The notes beneath the pieces were generated by a model that was given only the letters and a program-made list of their open reading frames with translations, was not told the origin of the DNA and did no database searches. Position numbers and translations under genes: made by a program. A stretch of DNA of 64,000 bases from Elysia crispata (taxonomy: Eukaryota > Mollusca > Gastropoda > Plakobranchidae): contig JAWDGP010005033.1 of assembly GCA_033675545.1 (NCBI GenBank), positions 1 to 64,000 on the forward strand. Reading direction: 5' to 3'. Positions 25,791 to 38,500 of the stretch are shown piece after piece; position 1 is the stretch's first letter, and every line of letters starts with the position of its first letter.

Positions 25791-28700
25791 CGGCATTTTT
25801 GGGCACTTTAAATCGGATTTTCGAAAAAAAAGGGAAAAAAAGTTAATTGGTAATTTTTCCGATTACGAGGAGCGGTAGGATGAAGAAAAGTCAAAAAAAA
25901 AAGAAGAAAAAAAAAATTTCTTATGAGACGTTTTCCCTTGCGGTTTTCCTATTTCCGGTGACGAAAAGGGCGGAAAAAGTAAGTGGTTTTGTTTTTTTTC
26001 GTAAGAGGAGAGGGAAATTGTAAAATAAATTATAAAAAAAAAGAAATTTTTTTTTTCTTTAGGGAGCTTTTTAGACCATTTTTGGTCGTTAGTTTGCCGG
26101 AAAAGATGATTTGGAAGTGTTTCGGGGGTAAGGAGAAGGAATAGAGAGCAAAAAAAAAGGAATTTTAAGAAAAAGGTTTTAAGCGCGTTTTTTAAGCATT
26201 ATGGGTCGAAAAGACGGAGGGTGTGTGGGTAGGTGTATGTGTTCGCGTAATCACGGGGAAAAAAAGTTATTTGAATAAAATGAAACTTGCGCACCGTTAG
26301 CGGCAGTTTAGGGCACTTTAAGTCGGAATTTCGAAAAAAAAGGTAAGTGGTAATTTTTCCGATTACGAGGAGCGGTAGATGCAAAAATGTAAAAAAAAAA
26401 AAGAAGAAAAATTTTTTATGGGACGTTTTCCCTTGCGGTTTTCCTATTTCCGGTGATAAAAAGGGCGGAAAAAGTAAGTAGTTTTGTTTTTTTTCCGCAA
26501 GGGGAGAGGGCAAATTTGAAATAAATTAAAAAAAAAAAGAAAATTTTTTTCTCCAATATGGAGCTTTTTCACCATTTTTTGATCGTTAGTTTACCGGAAA
26601 AGATGATTATGAAGTGTTTCGGGGGTAAGGAGAAGGAGTAGAGAGCAAAAAAAAGTAATTTTAAGAAAAAGGTGTTAAGCGCGTTTTTTAGGCATTATGG
26701 GTAGAAAAAAACGGAGTGTGTTTGGGTAGGTGTATGTGTTTGCGTAATCACGGCGGAAAAAAGGTAATTTGTAAAAAATAAAACTTGAGCGCGCTGAGTG
26801 GCATTTTAGGGTACTTTAAGTGAGAATTTCGAAAAAAAAGGAAAGTGTTAATTTTTAAAATTACGATGAGCGGTAGGGTGCAAAAACGTCAAAAAAAAAA
26901 AAAAAAAGAAAAATTTCTTATGGGACGTTTTCCCTTCCGGTTTTCTTATTTCCGGTGATAAAAAGGGCGGAAAAAGTAAGTGGTTTTGTTTTTTTCCGCA
27001 AGGGGAGAGGGCATATGTGAAATAAATTATAAAAAAAAAAAAATTTTTTTTCTCCATTAGGGAGCTTTTTCACCATTTTTGGTCGTTAGTTTGCCGGAAA
27101 AGATGATAAGGAAGTGTTTCGGGGGTAAGGAGAAGGAGTAGACAGCAAAAAAAAGGAATTTGAAGAAAAAGGTGTTAAGCACGTTTTTTAGGCATTATGG
27201 GTCGGAAAGACGGAGTGTGTGTGGATAGGTGTATGTGTTCGCGTAATCACGGGGGAAAAAAGTTATTTGAAAAAAAAGAAACTTGCGCACCGTTAGCGGC
27301 AGTTTAGGGCACTTTAAGTCGGAATTTCGAAAAAAAAGGTAAGTGGTAATTTTTCCGATTACGAGGAGCGGTAGGATGCAAAAATGTAAAAAAAAAAAAA
27401 AGAAAATTTTTTTATGGGACGTTTTCCCTTCCGGTTTTCCTATTTCCAGTGATAAAAAGGGCGGAAAAAGTAAGTGGTTCTTTTTTTTTTTCCGCAAGGG
27501 GAGAGGGCAAATGTGAAATAAATTTAAAAAAATAGAAAATTTTTTTTTGTCCTTTAGGAAATTTTTTCACCATTTTTGGTCGTTAGTTTGCCGGAAAAGA
27601 TGATAAGGAAGTGTTTCGGGGGTAAGGAGAAGGAGTCGAGAGCAAAAAAAAAGTAATTTTATGAAAAAGGTGTTAAGCGCGTTTTTTAGGCATTATGGGT
27701 AGGAAAAACGGAGTGTGTTTGGGTAGGTGTATGTGTTTGCGTAATCACGGCGGAAAAAAGGTAATTTGTAAAAAATGGAACTTGAGCGAGCTTAACGGCA
27801 TTTTAGGGCACCTTATGTCGGAATTTCGAAAAAAAACGTAAGTGGTATTTTAACGATTACGAGGAGCGGTAGGATGCAAAAATGTAAAAAAGAAAAAAAA
27901 AGAAAAACTTTTTTATGGGACGTTTTCCCTTGCGGTTGTCTTATTTCCGGTGATAAATAGGGCGGAAAAAGTAAGTGGTTTTGTTTTTTTCCGTAAGGGA
28001 AAAGGGCAAATGTGAAATAAATTATAAAAAAAAGAAAAATTTTTTTTCTCTCCTTTAGGGAGCTTTTTCACCATTTTTGGTCGTTAGTTTTCCGTAAAAG
28101 ATGATTAGGAAGTGTTTTGGGGGTAAGGAGAAGGAGTAGAGAGCAAAAAAAAAGTAATTTTCAGAAAAAGGTGTCGAAAAACGGAGTGTGTTTGGGTAGG
28201 TGTCTGTGTTTGCGTAATCACGGCGGAAAAAAGGTAATTTGCAAAAAATAAAACTTGAGCGCGCTTAGCGGCATTTTAGGGTACTTTAAGTCAGAATTTC
28301 GAAAAAAGAGGAAATTGGTAATTTTTCAAATTACAAGGAGCGGTAGGGTGCAAAAACGTCCAAAAAAAAAAAAAAAGAAAAAAAAAATTCTTATGGGACG
28401 TTTTCCCTTGCGGTTTTTTATTTCCGGTGATAAAAAGGGCGGAAAAAGAAAGTGTTTTTTTTTTCCGTAAGGGGAAAGGGAAAATGTGAAATAAATAATA
28501 AAAAAAAGAAACTTTTTTTTTCTCCTTTAGGGATCTTTTTTGACCATTTTTGATCGTTTGTTTGCCGGAAAAGATGATTAGGAAGTGTCTCGGGGGTAAG
28601 GAGAAGGAATAGAGAGAAAAAAAAAGGAATTTTAAGAAAAAGGTGTTAAGCACGTTTTTAGGCATTATGGGTCGGAAAGACGGAGTGTGTGTGGGTAGGT

Positions 28701-29640
28701 GTATGTGTTCGCGTAATCACGGGGGAAAAAAGTTATTTGAAAAAAATGAAACTTGCGCACCGTTAGCGGCAGTTTAGGGCACTTTAATTCGGAATTTCGA
28801 AAAAAAAGGTAAGTGGTAATTTTTCCGATTACGAGGAGCGGTAGGATGCAAAAATGTAGAAAAAAAAAAAGAAAAATTCTTTATGGGACGTTTTCCCGTC
28901 CGGTTTTCCTATTTCCGGTGATAAAAAGGGCGGAAAAAGTAAGTGGTTTTTTTTTTCCGCAAGGGGAGAGGGAAAATGTGAAATAAATTTTAAAACAATA
29001 GAAAAATTTTTTTTGTCCTTTAGGAAATTTTTTCACCATTTTTGGTCGTTAGTTTGCCGTAAAAGATGATTAGGAAGTGTTTCGAGGGTTAGGAGAAGGA
29101 GTAGAGAGCAAAAAAAAAGTAATTTTAAGAAAAAGGTGTTAAGCGCGTTCTTTAGGCATTATGGGTAGGAAAAACGTAGTGTGTTTGGGTAGGTGTATGT
29201 GTTCGGGTAATTAGGGCGAAAAAAATTTAATTGGTAAAAAATGAAACTCACGCGCGCTTAGCCGCATTTTAGGGCACTTTAAGTCGGAATTTCGAAAAAA
29301 ATATGTAAGTGGTAATTTCTCCGATTACGAGGACCGATAGGGTGGAAAAAGTCAAAAAAATATAAAACTTAATGCACCTTTTTTTCGTGAGGTTTTTATA
29401 TTTCCGGTATTAAAAAGGGCGGAAAAAGTTAAAGGTTTTGTTTTTTGCGATCAGGGGAGAGGGAAAATGGAAAATAAAGTAAAAAAAATATTCTTTTTTC
29501 CCTTCAGGGAGGTTTTTCACTATTTTTGGTCGTTAGTTTGCCGAAAAAAAGATGATTAGTAAGTGTTTCGGGGGTAAGGAGAAGGAGTAGAGAGCAAAAA
29601 AAAAAAGTAATTTTAAGGAAAAGGTGTTAAGCGCGTTTTC
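25791..29640 (+). repeat. ~497-bp satellite array S4 (forward)
   Basis: About eight monomers in forward orientation (GCATTATGGG near 26,199, 26,692, 27,191, 27,690, 28,661 and 29,157), mirroring S3 with one extra monomer. The monomer lacking the GCATTATGGG box recurs near 28,175, matching the one near 9,390. Confidence 0.93.
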
Positions 29641-29672
29641 CGGTGGGGTGCCCTTTTTATCACCTGCACCGG
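29640..29672. other. Mirror of the satellite orientation-switch junction
   Basis: CCGGTG at 29,640-29,645 and CACCGG at 29,667-29,672 flank the point where forward monomers give way to reverse monomers. This is the counterpart of 7,905-7,927. Confidence 0.8.
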
Positions 29673-32600
29673 AAATAGGAAAAACGCAAGGGAAAAATTT
29701 TTTTTTTCTTCTTTTTTTTTGGACTTTTTTGTACCCTACCGCGACTCGTTATCGGGAAAATGACCACTTACCTTTTTTTTTTACGAAATTCCGACTTAAA
29801 GTGCCCTAAAATGCCGCTAAGCGCGCTCAAGTTTCATTTTTTCCAAATTACTTTTTTTCCGCCGTGATTACGCGAACACATACACCTACCCAAAAACACT
29901 CCTTATTTCAGACCCATAATGCCTAAAAAACGCGCTTGACACCTTTTTCTTAAATTTACTTTTTTTTGCTCTCTACTCCTTCTCCTTACCCCCGAAATAC
30001 TTCCTAATCATCTTTTTCGTCCAATTTCCGACAAAAAATAGTGAAAAAGCTCCCTAAAGAGGAAAAATTTTTTTTTTTACTTAATTTATTTTCCATTTTC
30101 CCTCTCCCCTGACCGCATAAGAAACAACCTTTTCCGGGAAACTAACGACCAAAAATGGTGAAAAAGCTCCCTAAAGGAGGAGAAAAATTTTATTTTTTTT
30201 TGATAATTTATATCACATTTGCCCTGTCCCCTTGCGGAAAAAAAACAAAACCACTTATTTTTTCCGCCCTTGTTATCACCGAAAAAAGGAAAACCGCAAG
30301 GGAAAACGTCCCATCAAAAATTTTTCTTTTTTTTTTTTTTTGACTTTTTTGCACCCTACCGCTCCTCGTAATCGGAAAAATTACCACTTACCTTTTTTTT
30401 TCGAAATTCCGACTTAAAGTGCTCTAAACTGCCTCTAAGCGCGCTCAAGTTTCATTTTTTACAAATTAGCTTTTCTCCCCCATGATTACGCGAACACATA
30501 CACCTACCCACATACACTCCGTTTTTCCGACCAATAATGCCTAAAAAACGCGCTTAACACCTTTTTCTGAAAATTCCTTTTTTTTTTTGCTCTCTACTTC
30601 TTCTCCTTACCCCCGAAACACTTCCTACTCATCTTTTCCGGCAAACTAAGGACCAAAAATATTCAAAAAAGCTCCCTAAAAGACAAAAAAAAATTTTCTT
30701 TTTTTTATAATTTATTTCACATTTTCCGTCTGCCATTACAAAAAAAACAAAACCACTTACTTTTTCCGCCCTTTTTGTCACAGGAAATAGGAAAAGCGCA
30801 AGGGAAAATGACCCATAACAAATTTTTTTTTCTTCTTTTTTTGTTTGACTTTTTTGCACCCTACCGCTCCTCGTAATCGGAAAATTACCACTTACCTTTT
30901 TTTTTTCGAAATTCCGACTTAAAATGCCCTTAGATGCCGCTCAGCGCGCTCATTTTTTCTATTTTTACCAATTACATTTTGTCGCCGTGATTAAGGGAAC
31001 ACATACACCTACCCAAACACACTCCGTTTATCCAACCCATAATGCCTAAAAAACGTGCTTAACAACTTTTTCTTAAAATTACTTTTTTTTCCCTCTCTAC
31101 TCCTTCTCTTTACCCCCGAAACACTTCCATATCATCTTTTCCGGCAAACCAGCGACCAAAATTAGTAAAAAAGCTCCCTAAAGGAGAAAAAAATTTTTTT
31201 TTTTTTATTATTTATTTCACATTTTCCCTATCCTGTTACAGAAAAAAACAAAACCACTTACTTTTTCTGCCCTTTTTATTACCGGAAATAGGAAAACCGC
31301 AAGGAAAAACGTCCCATAAAAAATTTTTCTTTTTTTTTTTTTACTTTTTTGTATCCTACCGCTCCTCGTAATCGGAAAAATTACCATTTACCTTTTTTTT
31401 CGAAATTCCGACTTCATGTACCCAAAACTGCCGCTAAGGGTCCGCAAGTTTCATTTTTTTCAAATTACCTTTTTCCGCCGTGATTACGCGAACACATACA
31501 CCTACCCACACACACTCCGTCTTTCCGACCCATAATGCCTAAAAAACGCGCTTAACACCTTTTTCATAAAATTCCTTTTTTTTTGCTCTCTACTCCTTCT
31601 CCCTACCCCCGAAACACTTCCTAATTATCTTTTGCGGCAAACTAACGACCAAAAATGGTCAAAAAAGCTCCCTAAAGGAAAAAAAATTTTCTTTTTTTAT
31701 AATTTATTTCACATTTCCCCTCTCCCCTTAAGGAAAATAACAAAACCACTTACTTTTTCCGCCATTTTTATCACAGGAAATAGGAAAACCGGAAGTAAAA
31801 ATGACCCATAACAAATTTTTTTTTCTTCTTTTTTTTTTGACTTTTTTGCACCCTACCGCTCCTCGTAATCGGAAAAATTACCACCTACCTTTTTTTTTTC
31901 GAAAATCCGACTTAAAAAGCCCTAAAATGCCGCTGAGCGCACTCAAGTTCCGTTTTTTTAACCAATTACATTTTTTACGCCGTGATTACGCGAACACATA
32001 CACCTACCCTCACACACACTCCGTTTTTCCAACCCATAATGCCTAAAAAACTTGCTTACCTACTTTTTCTTAAAATTACTTTTTTTTTTTGCTCTCTACT
32101 CCTTCTCCTTACCCCCGAAACACTCCCTAATCATCTTTTCCGGCAAACTAACGACCAAAATTGGTGAAAAAGCTCCCTAAAGGAGAAAAAAAAATTTTCT
32201 TTTTTTTTATTATTTATTTTACATTTTCCCTGTCCCCTTACGGAAAAAAACAAAACCACTTATTTTTTCCGCCCTTTTTTTTTACCGGAAATAGGAAAAC
32301 CGCAAGCCAAAATGTCGCATTAAAAATTTTTTTTTTTTTTTTTTTGACTTTTTTGCACCCTACCGCTTCTCGTAATCGGAAAATCTAGCACTTACTTTTT
32401 TTTTCGAAATTCCGACTTAAAGTGCCCTAAAATGCCGCTAAGCGTGCTCAAGTTTCATTTTTTAACAATTACCTTTTTTCCGCCGTGATTACAAGAACAC
32501 ATACACCTACCCAAATACACTGCGTTTTTCAAACCCATAATGCCTAAAAAACTTGCTTACGACCTTTTTCTTAAAATTACATTTTTTTGCTCTCTACTCC

Positions 32601-33789
32601 TTCTCTTTACCCCCGAAACACTCCCTAATCATCTTTTCCGGCAAACTAACGACCAAAATTGGTGAAAAAGCTCCTTAAAGGAGAAAAAAAAATTTTCTTT
32701 TTTTTTTATTATTTTTTTTACATTTTCCCTGTCCCCTTACGGAAAAAAACAAAACCACTTATTTTTTCCGCCCTTTTTTTTTACCGGAAATAGGAAAACC
32801 GCAAGCGAAAATGTCGCATAAAATTTTTTTTTTTTCTTTGACTTTTTTGACTGTTTTGCACCCTACCGCTCCTCGTAACCGGAAAATCTAGCACTTACTT
32901 TTTTTTTTCGAAATTCCGACTTAAAGTGCCCTAAAATGCCGCTAGCGCGCTCAAGTTTCATTTTTTACCAATTACCTCTTTTCCGCCGTGATTGCGGGAA
33001 CACATACACCTACCCTCACACACACTCCGTCTTTCCGACCCATAATGCCTAAAAAACGCGTTTAACACCTTTTTCTTAAAATTACTTTATTTTTTTGCTC
33101 TCTACTCCTTCTTCTTACCCTCGTAACACTCCCTAATCATCTTTTCCGGCAAACTAACGACCAAAATTGGTGAAAAAGCTCCCTAAAGGAGAAAAAAAAC
33201 TTTCTTTTTTTTATTATTTATTTCACATTTTCCCTGTCCCCTTACGGAAAAAAACAAAACCACTTATTTTTTCCGCCCTTTTTTTTTACCGGAAATAGGA
33301 AAACCGCAAGCAAAAATGTCGCATAAAAATTTTTTTTTCTTTTTTTTTTTTTGACTTTTTTGCATCCTACCGCTCCTCGTAATCGGAAAAAATTACCACT
33401 TAACTTTTTTTTCGAAATTCCGACTTAAAGAGCACTTAAATACCGCTAAGCGTGCTCAAGTTTCATTTTTTACCAATTAACTCTTTTCCGCCGTTATTAC
33501 GGGAACACATACACCTACCCAAACACACTCCGTTTTTCCGACCCATAATGCCTAAAAAACGCGCTTAACATCTTTTTCTTAAAATTACTTTTTTTTTGCT
33601 CTCTACTCCTTCTCCTTACCCCCAAAACACTTCCTAATCATCTTTTCCGGCAAACTAACGACCAAAAATGGTGAAAAAGCTCCCTAAAAGGAGAAAAAAA
33701 AATTCTTTTTTTTTATTATTTATTTCACATTTTCCCTGTCCCCTTACGGAAAAAAAACAGAACCACTTACTTTTCCGCCCTTTTTATTA
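29673..33789 (-). repeat. ~497-bp satellite array S5 (reverse)
   Basis: About eight monomers in reverse orientation, mirroring S2 but two monomers shorter. It ends at the ATTA target-site copy of element A' at 33,786-33,789. No gene. Confidence 0.93.
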
Positions 33790-34676
33790 CACGGCTGTTA
33801 AAACAGACCAAAAAGCGGCAACTTAGTTTGCTTCCAGGCCCTACCTCAGACGCCCGCAGTTAGTGGGCGGATCGGTGATCAATCACCTGTCAGGCAGGCT
33901 ACAACCGTGTGTGCCCGTGCATGACGGTGCACTACTGTGAAATCTAATATTAGGATTTTTTACTTGTTTTTGCATCGCGATAAATCTTGCCTCATTAACA
34001 CCAAGTATATCAAACAAATAATCATTTTAAAGCTGAAATTGTCCTGAATACAACGCTATATTTTTTATCTCTCAATTATAAAGTGTTTAGATGGTGCAGG
34101 TGAATCTTCATACTTCTAGTAAAAGAACAGAAAAAAGGTTTGATTTTCATAACACCTGAGTTTAATAGGAATATTTCAAAAGTGAAACAATTTTATCGCT
34201 TAAAAATTGTTTTCCGATATTTAAAAGATTAATATAAAGAACTTGTGAAAGTTTCAAGTGCGAAGAGTTTTTCAGTGATTTTATATGATTTTTTAAAATA
34301 ATTCCATACGCTCGGGTCTGCACGAACTATCCGCAAATAACACTCTGCACTATAGATCTACCTTAGAAGCCTCAAACCAATACTGTTAAATTTGGAGCAG
34401 CACTTAGAATCTGAACGCAACCAAAAGCTCCATGAAGTTTGCAGATCTTGTTGTGATATATCGTTAAGTAGCAGATAGAGGAAACAATCAAAAGTTTCTC
34501 TGTGCGGACGTTATCAACGGCTCGTTACTAACTTTTGGTGTTCACAATCTTTTCCAGTAACAAACAAACAAAAAAAAGATTTTTACAATATGCTTTTAAT
34601 ATTCTGACGTAAATAAACTCAAAGCACTTGGGCGACAGAGGTTTGAAGAAAGTTATAATAAAAGCTTGAAAATATT

Positions 34677-34742
<66 letters not shown>
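34677..34742. repeat. (GACA)n-(GA)n microsatellite
   Basis: Seven or so GACA units, then about 16 GA units, inside element A'. Expanded relative to 1,878-1,925. Confidence 0.92.
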
Positions 34743-34745
<3 letters not shown>

Positions 34746-35077
34746 TCTTACTCTTAGCACACGCCCCGCCGACTGAAGAACGTAAGGCAAAGTAAACGTA
34801 TGACTTACCTGTAAAGGAAAAGACAATGCGCAACCCTAAACAAGTTCCATTTTCTTCTTAGTGCGTGTTTTTAATTTTGTTAAAAGTTAACACCAGGCCT
34901 CCCTCATATGTATTGACGCTCCACAGCTTGAACTACGATGTTCTATCGTTGTTTAGATTTATTATTTTATATCAAAACGCCGCACCAGCGCTGTAAGAAG
35001 TGGACTATCATAACTCAAACCCGCATAACTTGGAAACGGAGAACTCTTCGATAATGCCCTTTGGTGGGTGTTAAGTT

Positions 35078-35079
<2 letters not shown>

Positions 35080-35140
<61 letters not shown>
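35080..35140. repeat. (TA)n microsatellite in element A'
   Basis: About 60 nt of TA. The left-arm counterpart near 1,530-1,541 has only about 12 nt. Confidence 0.95.
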
Positions 35141-35145
<5 letters not shown>

Positions 35146-35530
35146 CTGTAGAAATTTCATCCGCAAAAATTGTTTCAATTTTTCATAAATGTCCCGTAAA
35201 AAACGTCACCAACTTATGATTATTCCAGATTCATGTACTTATTAAAACGCTTAATAACTCCATCAATTAAATGAAAAGAAGGGGGAAAAATATATCCTCG
35301 TATCGCTGAAATATAGATGTAACAAATTATATGATTTTTGTAGTTCTTCCTTTCATGCATAAGCTTAAATTCTCCATTGTTTTGGTGTGAAAAGTAGATC
35401 TGAAATCTAAAGTTGCGAGGAAAGGGGAATCCCCGTTCTGCAGGGGTGGTTGACCCCATGACCCGATCGAGTTACAAGTTGCTTCACGGGCGCGGCAGGC
35501 AAACTAAAATGCCGCTCTTTAACAGCCGTA

Positions 35531-38500
35531 ATTACCGGAAATAGGAAAACCGCAAGCGAAAATGTCGCATAAAATTTTTTTTTTTTTTTTTTTTTTTACT
35601 TTTTTGCACCCTACCGCTCCTCGTAATCGGAAAAATTACCACTTACTTTTTTTTTCGAAATTCCGACTTAAAGTGCCCGAAAAAGCCGCTAAGCGCACTC
35701 AAGTTCCATTTCTTTTACCAATTACCTGTTTTGCGGCGTGATTACGCGAACACAAACACTTACCCACACAAACTCAGTCTTTCCGACCCATCATGCCTAA
35801 AAAACGCGCTTAACAACTTTTTCTTAAAATTACCTTTTTTTTTTGCTCTCTACTCCTTCTCCTTACCCCCGAAACACTTCCTAACGACCAAAATTGGTGA
35901 AAAAGCTTCATAAATGAGAAAAGAAATTTTTCTTTTTTTTTTATTATTTATTTCACATTTTCCCTCTCCCTTATGAAAAAAACAAAACCACTTACTTTTT
36001 CCGCCCTTTTTATTACCGGAAATAGGAAAACCGCAAGCGAAAATGTCGCATAAAATTTTTTTTTTTTTTTTTTTTTTGACTTTTTTGCATCTTACCGCTC
36101 CTCGTAATCGGAAAAATTACCACTTACTTTTTTTTTAGAAATTCCGACTTAAAGTGCCCTTTAATGCCGCTAAGCGCAATCAAGTTCCATTTCTTTTACC
36201 AATTACCTGTTTTGCGCCGTGATTACGCGAACACATACACCTACCCTAACACACTCCGTTTTTTCCAACCCATAATGCCTAAAAAACGTGCTTAACATCT
36301 TTTTCTTAAAATTACTTTTTTTTTTATTATTTATTTCACATTTTCCCTCTCCCCTTACGAAAAAAACAATTTCACTTACTTTTTCCGCCCTTTTTATTAC
36401 CGGAAATAGGAAAACCGCAAGCAAAAATGTCGCATAAAATTTTTTTTTTTTTTTTTTTTTTTGACTTTTTTGCATCCTACCGCTCCTCGTAATCGGAAAA
36501 ATTACCACTTACTTTTTTTTTAGAAATTCCGACTTAAAGTGCCCTAAAATGCCGCTAAGCGCAATCAAGTTCCATTTCTTTTACCAATTACCTGTTTTGC
36601 GCCGTGATTACGCGAACACATACACCTACCCTAACACACTCCGTTTTTTCCAACCCATAATGCCTAAAAAACGTGCTTAACATCTTTTTCTTAAAATTAC
36701 TTTTTTTTTTGCTCTCTACTCCTTCTCCTTACCCCCGAAACAATTCCTAATCATCTTTTCCGGCAAATTAACGACCAAAAATGGTGAAAAAGCTCCCTAA
36801 AGGAAAAAAATTTTTCTTTTTTTTTATAATTTATTTCACATATTCCCTCTCTCCTTCCGGAAAAAAAACAAAACCACTTACTTTTTCCGCCCTTTTTATC
36901 ACCGGGAACAGGAAAACTGTAAGGGAAAACGACCCATAAAAATTTTTTAAGTTTTTTTTTTTTGTAATTTTTTTCACCCTACCGCACCTCGTAATCGGAA
37001 AAATTACCACTAACCTTTTTTTTTCGATATTCCGACTTAAAATGATCAAAACTGCCGCGAAGGGTGCGCAAGTTTCATTTTTTTCAAATTATTTTTTTCC
37101 GCCGATATTACGCGAACACATACACCTACCCACACAGACCCCGGTTTTCCGAGCCATAATGCCTAAAAAACGCGCTTAACACCTTTTTCTTAAATTTACT
37201 TTTCTTTTTGCTCTCTACTCTTTCTCTTTACCCCCGAAACACTTCCTAATCATCTTTTCCGGCAAATTAACGACCAAAAATGGTGAAAAAAGATTATTTC
37301 ACATTTTCCATCTCCGATTACGGAAAAAAACAAAACTACTTACTTTTTCCGTCATTTTTATCACCGGAAATAAGAAAACCGTAAGGGAAAACGTCCCATA
37401 AAAAATTTTTCTTTTTTTTTTTTAACTTTTTTGCATCCTATTGCTCCTCGTAATCGGAAAAATTACCATTTACCTTTTTTTTCGAAATTTCGACTTAAAG
37501 TGCCCAAAACTGCCGCGAAGAGTGCGGAAGTTTCATTTTTTTTCAAATTACCTTTTTTTCCGTCGCGATTACGCGAACACATACACCTACCCACACACAC
37601 TTCGTTTTTCCGACCCATAATGCCTAAAAAACGCGCTTAACACCTTTTTCTTAAATTTACTTTTCTTTTTGCTCTCTACTCCTTCTCTTTAGCCCCGAAA
37701 CATTTACTAATCATCTTTTCCGGCAAACTAACGACCAAAAATGGTCAAAAAAGATTATTTCACATTTTCCATCTCCCCTTACGGAAAAAAACAAAACCAC
37801 TTATTTTTTCCGCCCTTTTCATCACCGGAAATAAGAAAAGCGCAAGGTAAAAAGTCCCATAAAAATAATTTTTTTTTCCTTTTTTGTACCCTACCGCTCA
37901 TCGCGATAAGAAAAATTACGACTTACCTTTTTTTTCGAAATTCCGACTTAAAGTGCCCTAAACATCCGTTAAGCGCGCTCAAGTTTCATTTTTTTACAAA
38001 TTACCTTTTTTCCGCCGTGATTACTCGAACTAATATACCTACCCACACACACTCCGTTTTTTCCGACCCATAATGCCTAAAAAACGCGCTTCAACACCTT
38101 TTTCTTTAAAATTACTTTATTTTTTGCTCTCTACTCCTTCTCCTTACCCCCGAAACACTTCCTAATCATCTTTTCCGGCAAACTAACGACCAAAAATGGT
38201 GCAAAAAAGCTCCCTAAAGGAAAAAAAAGTTCCTTTTTTTAATATTTTATTTCACATTTTCCCTCTCCCCTTACGAAAAAAAACAAAACCACTTACTTCT
38301 TCTGCCCTTTTTATTACCGGAAATAGGAAATCTGGAAGGGAAAACGTCCCTGAAAATATTTTTCTTTTTTTTTTTTATTTTAATTTTTTTGCATCCTACC
38401 GCTCCTCTTAATCGGAAAAATTACCACTTACTTTTTTTAGAAATTCCGACTTTAAAGTGCCCTAAAATGCCGCTAAGCGCGCTCAAGTTTCATTTCTTTT

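Larger units (their letters stand above)
33790..35530. mobile_element. Element A': right-arm copy of element A
   Basis: This 1,741-bp reverse complement of element A begins CACGGCTGTTAAAA and ends with the complement of TACGGCTGTTAAA. ATTA target duplications lie at 33,786-33,789 and 35,531-35,534. It is longer than the left copy because a TA tract near 35,080-35,140 and the GACA/GA tract at 34,677-34,742 have expanded. The insertion therefore happened before the palindrome formed. No transposase frame is present. Confidence 0.8.
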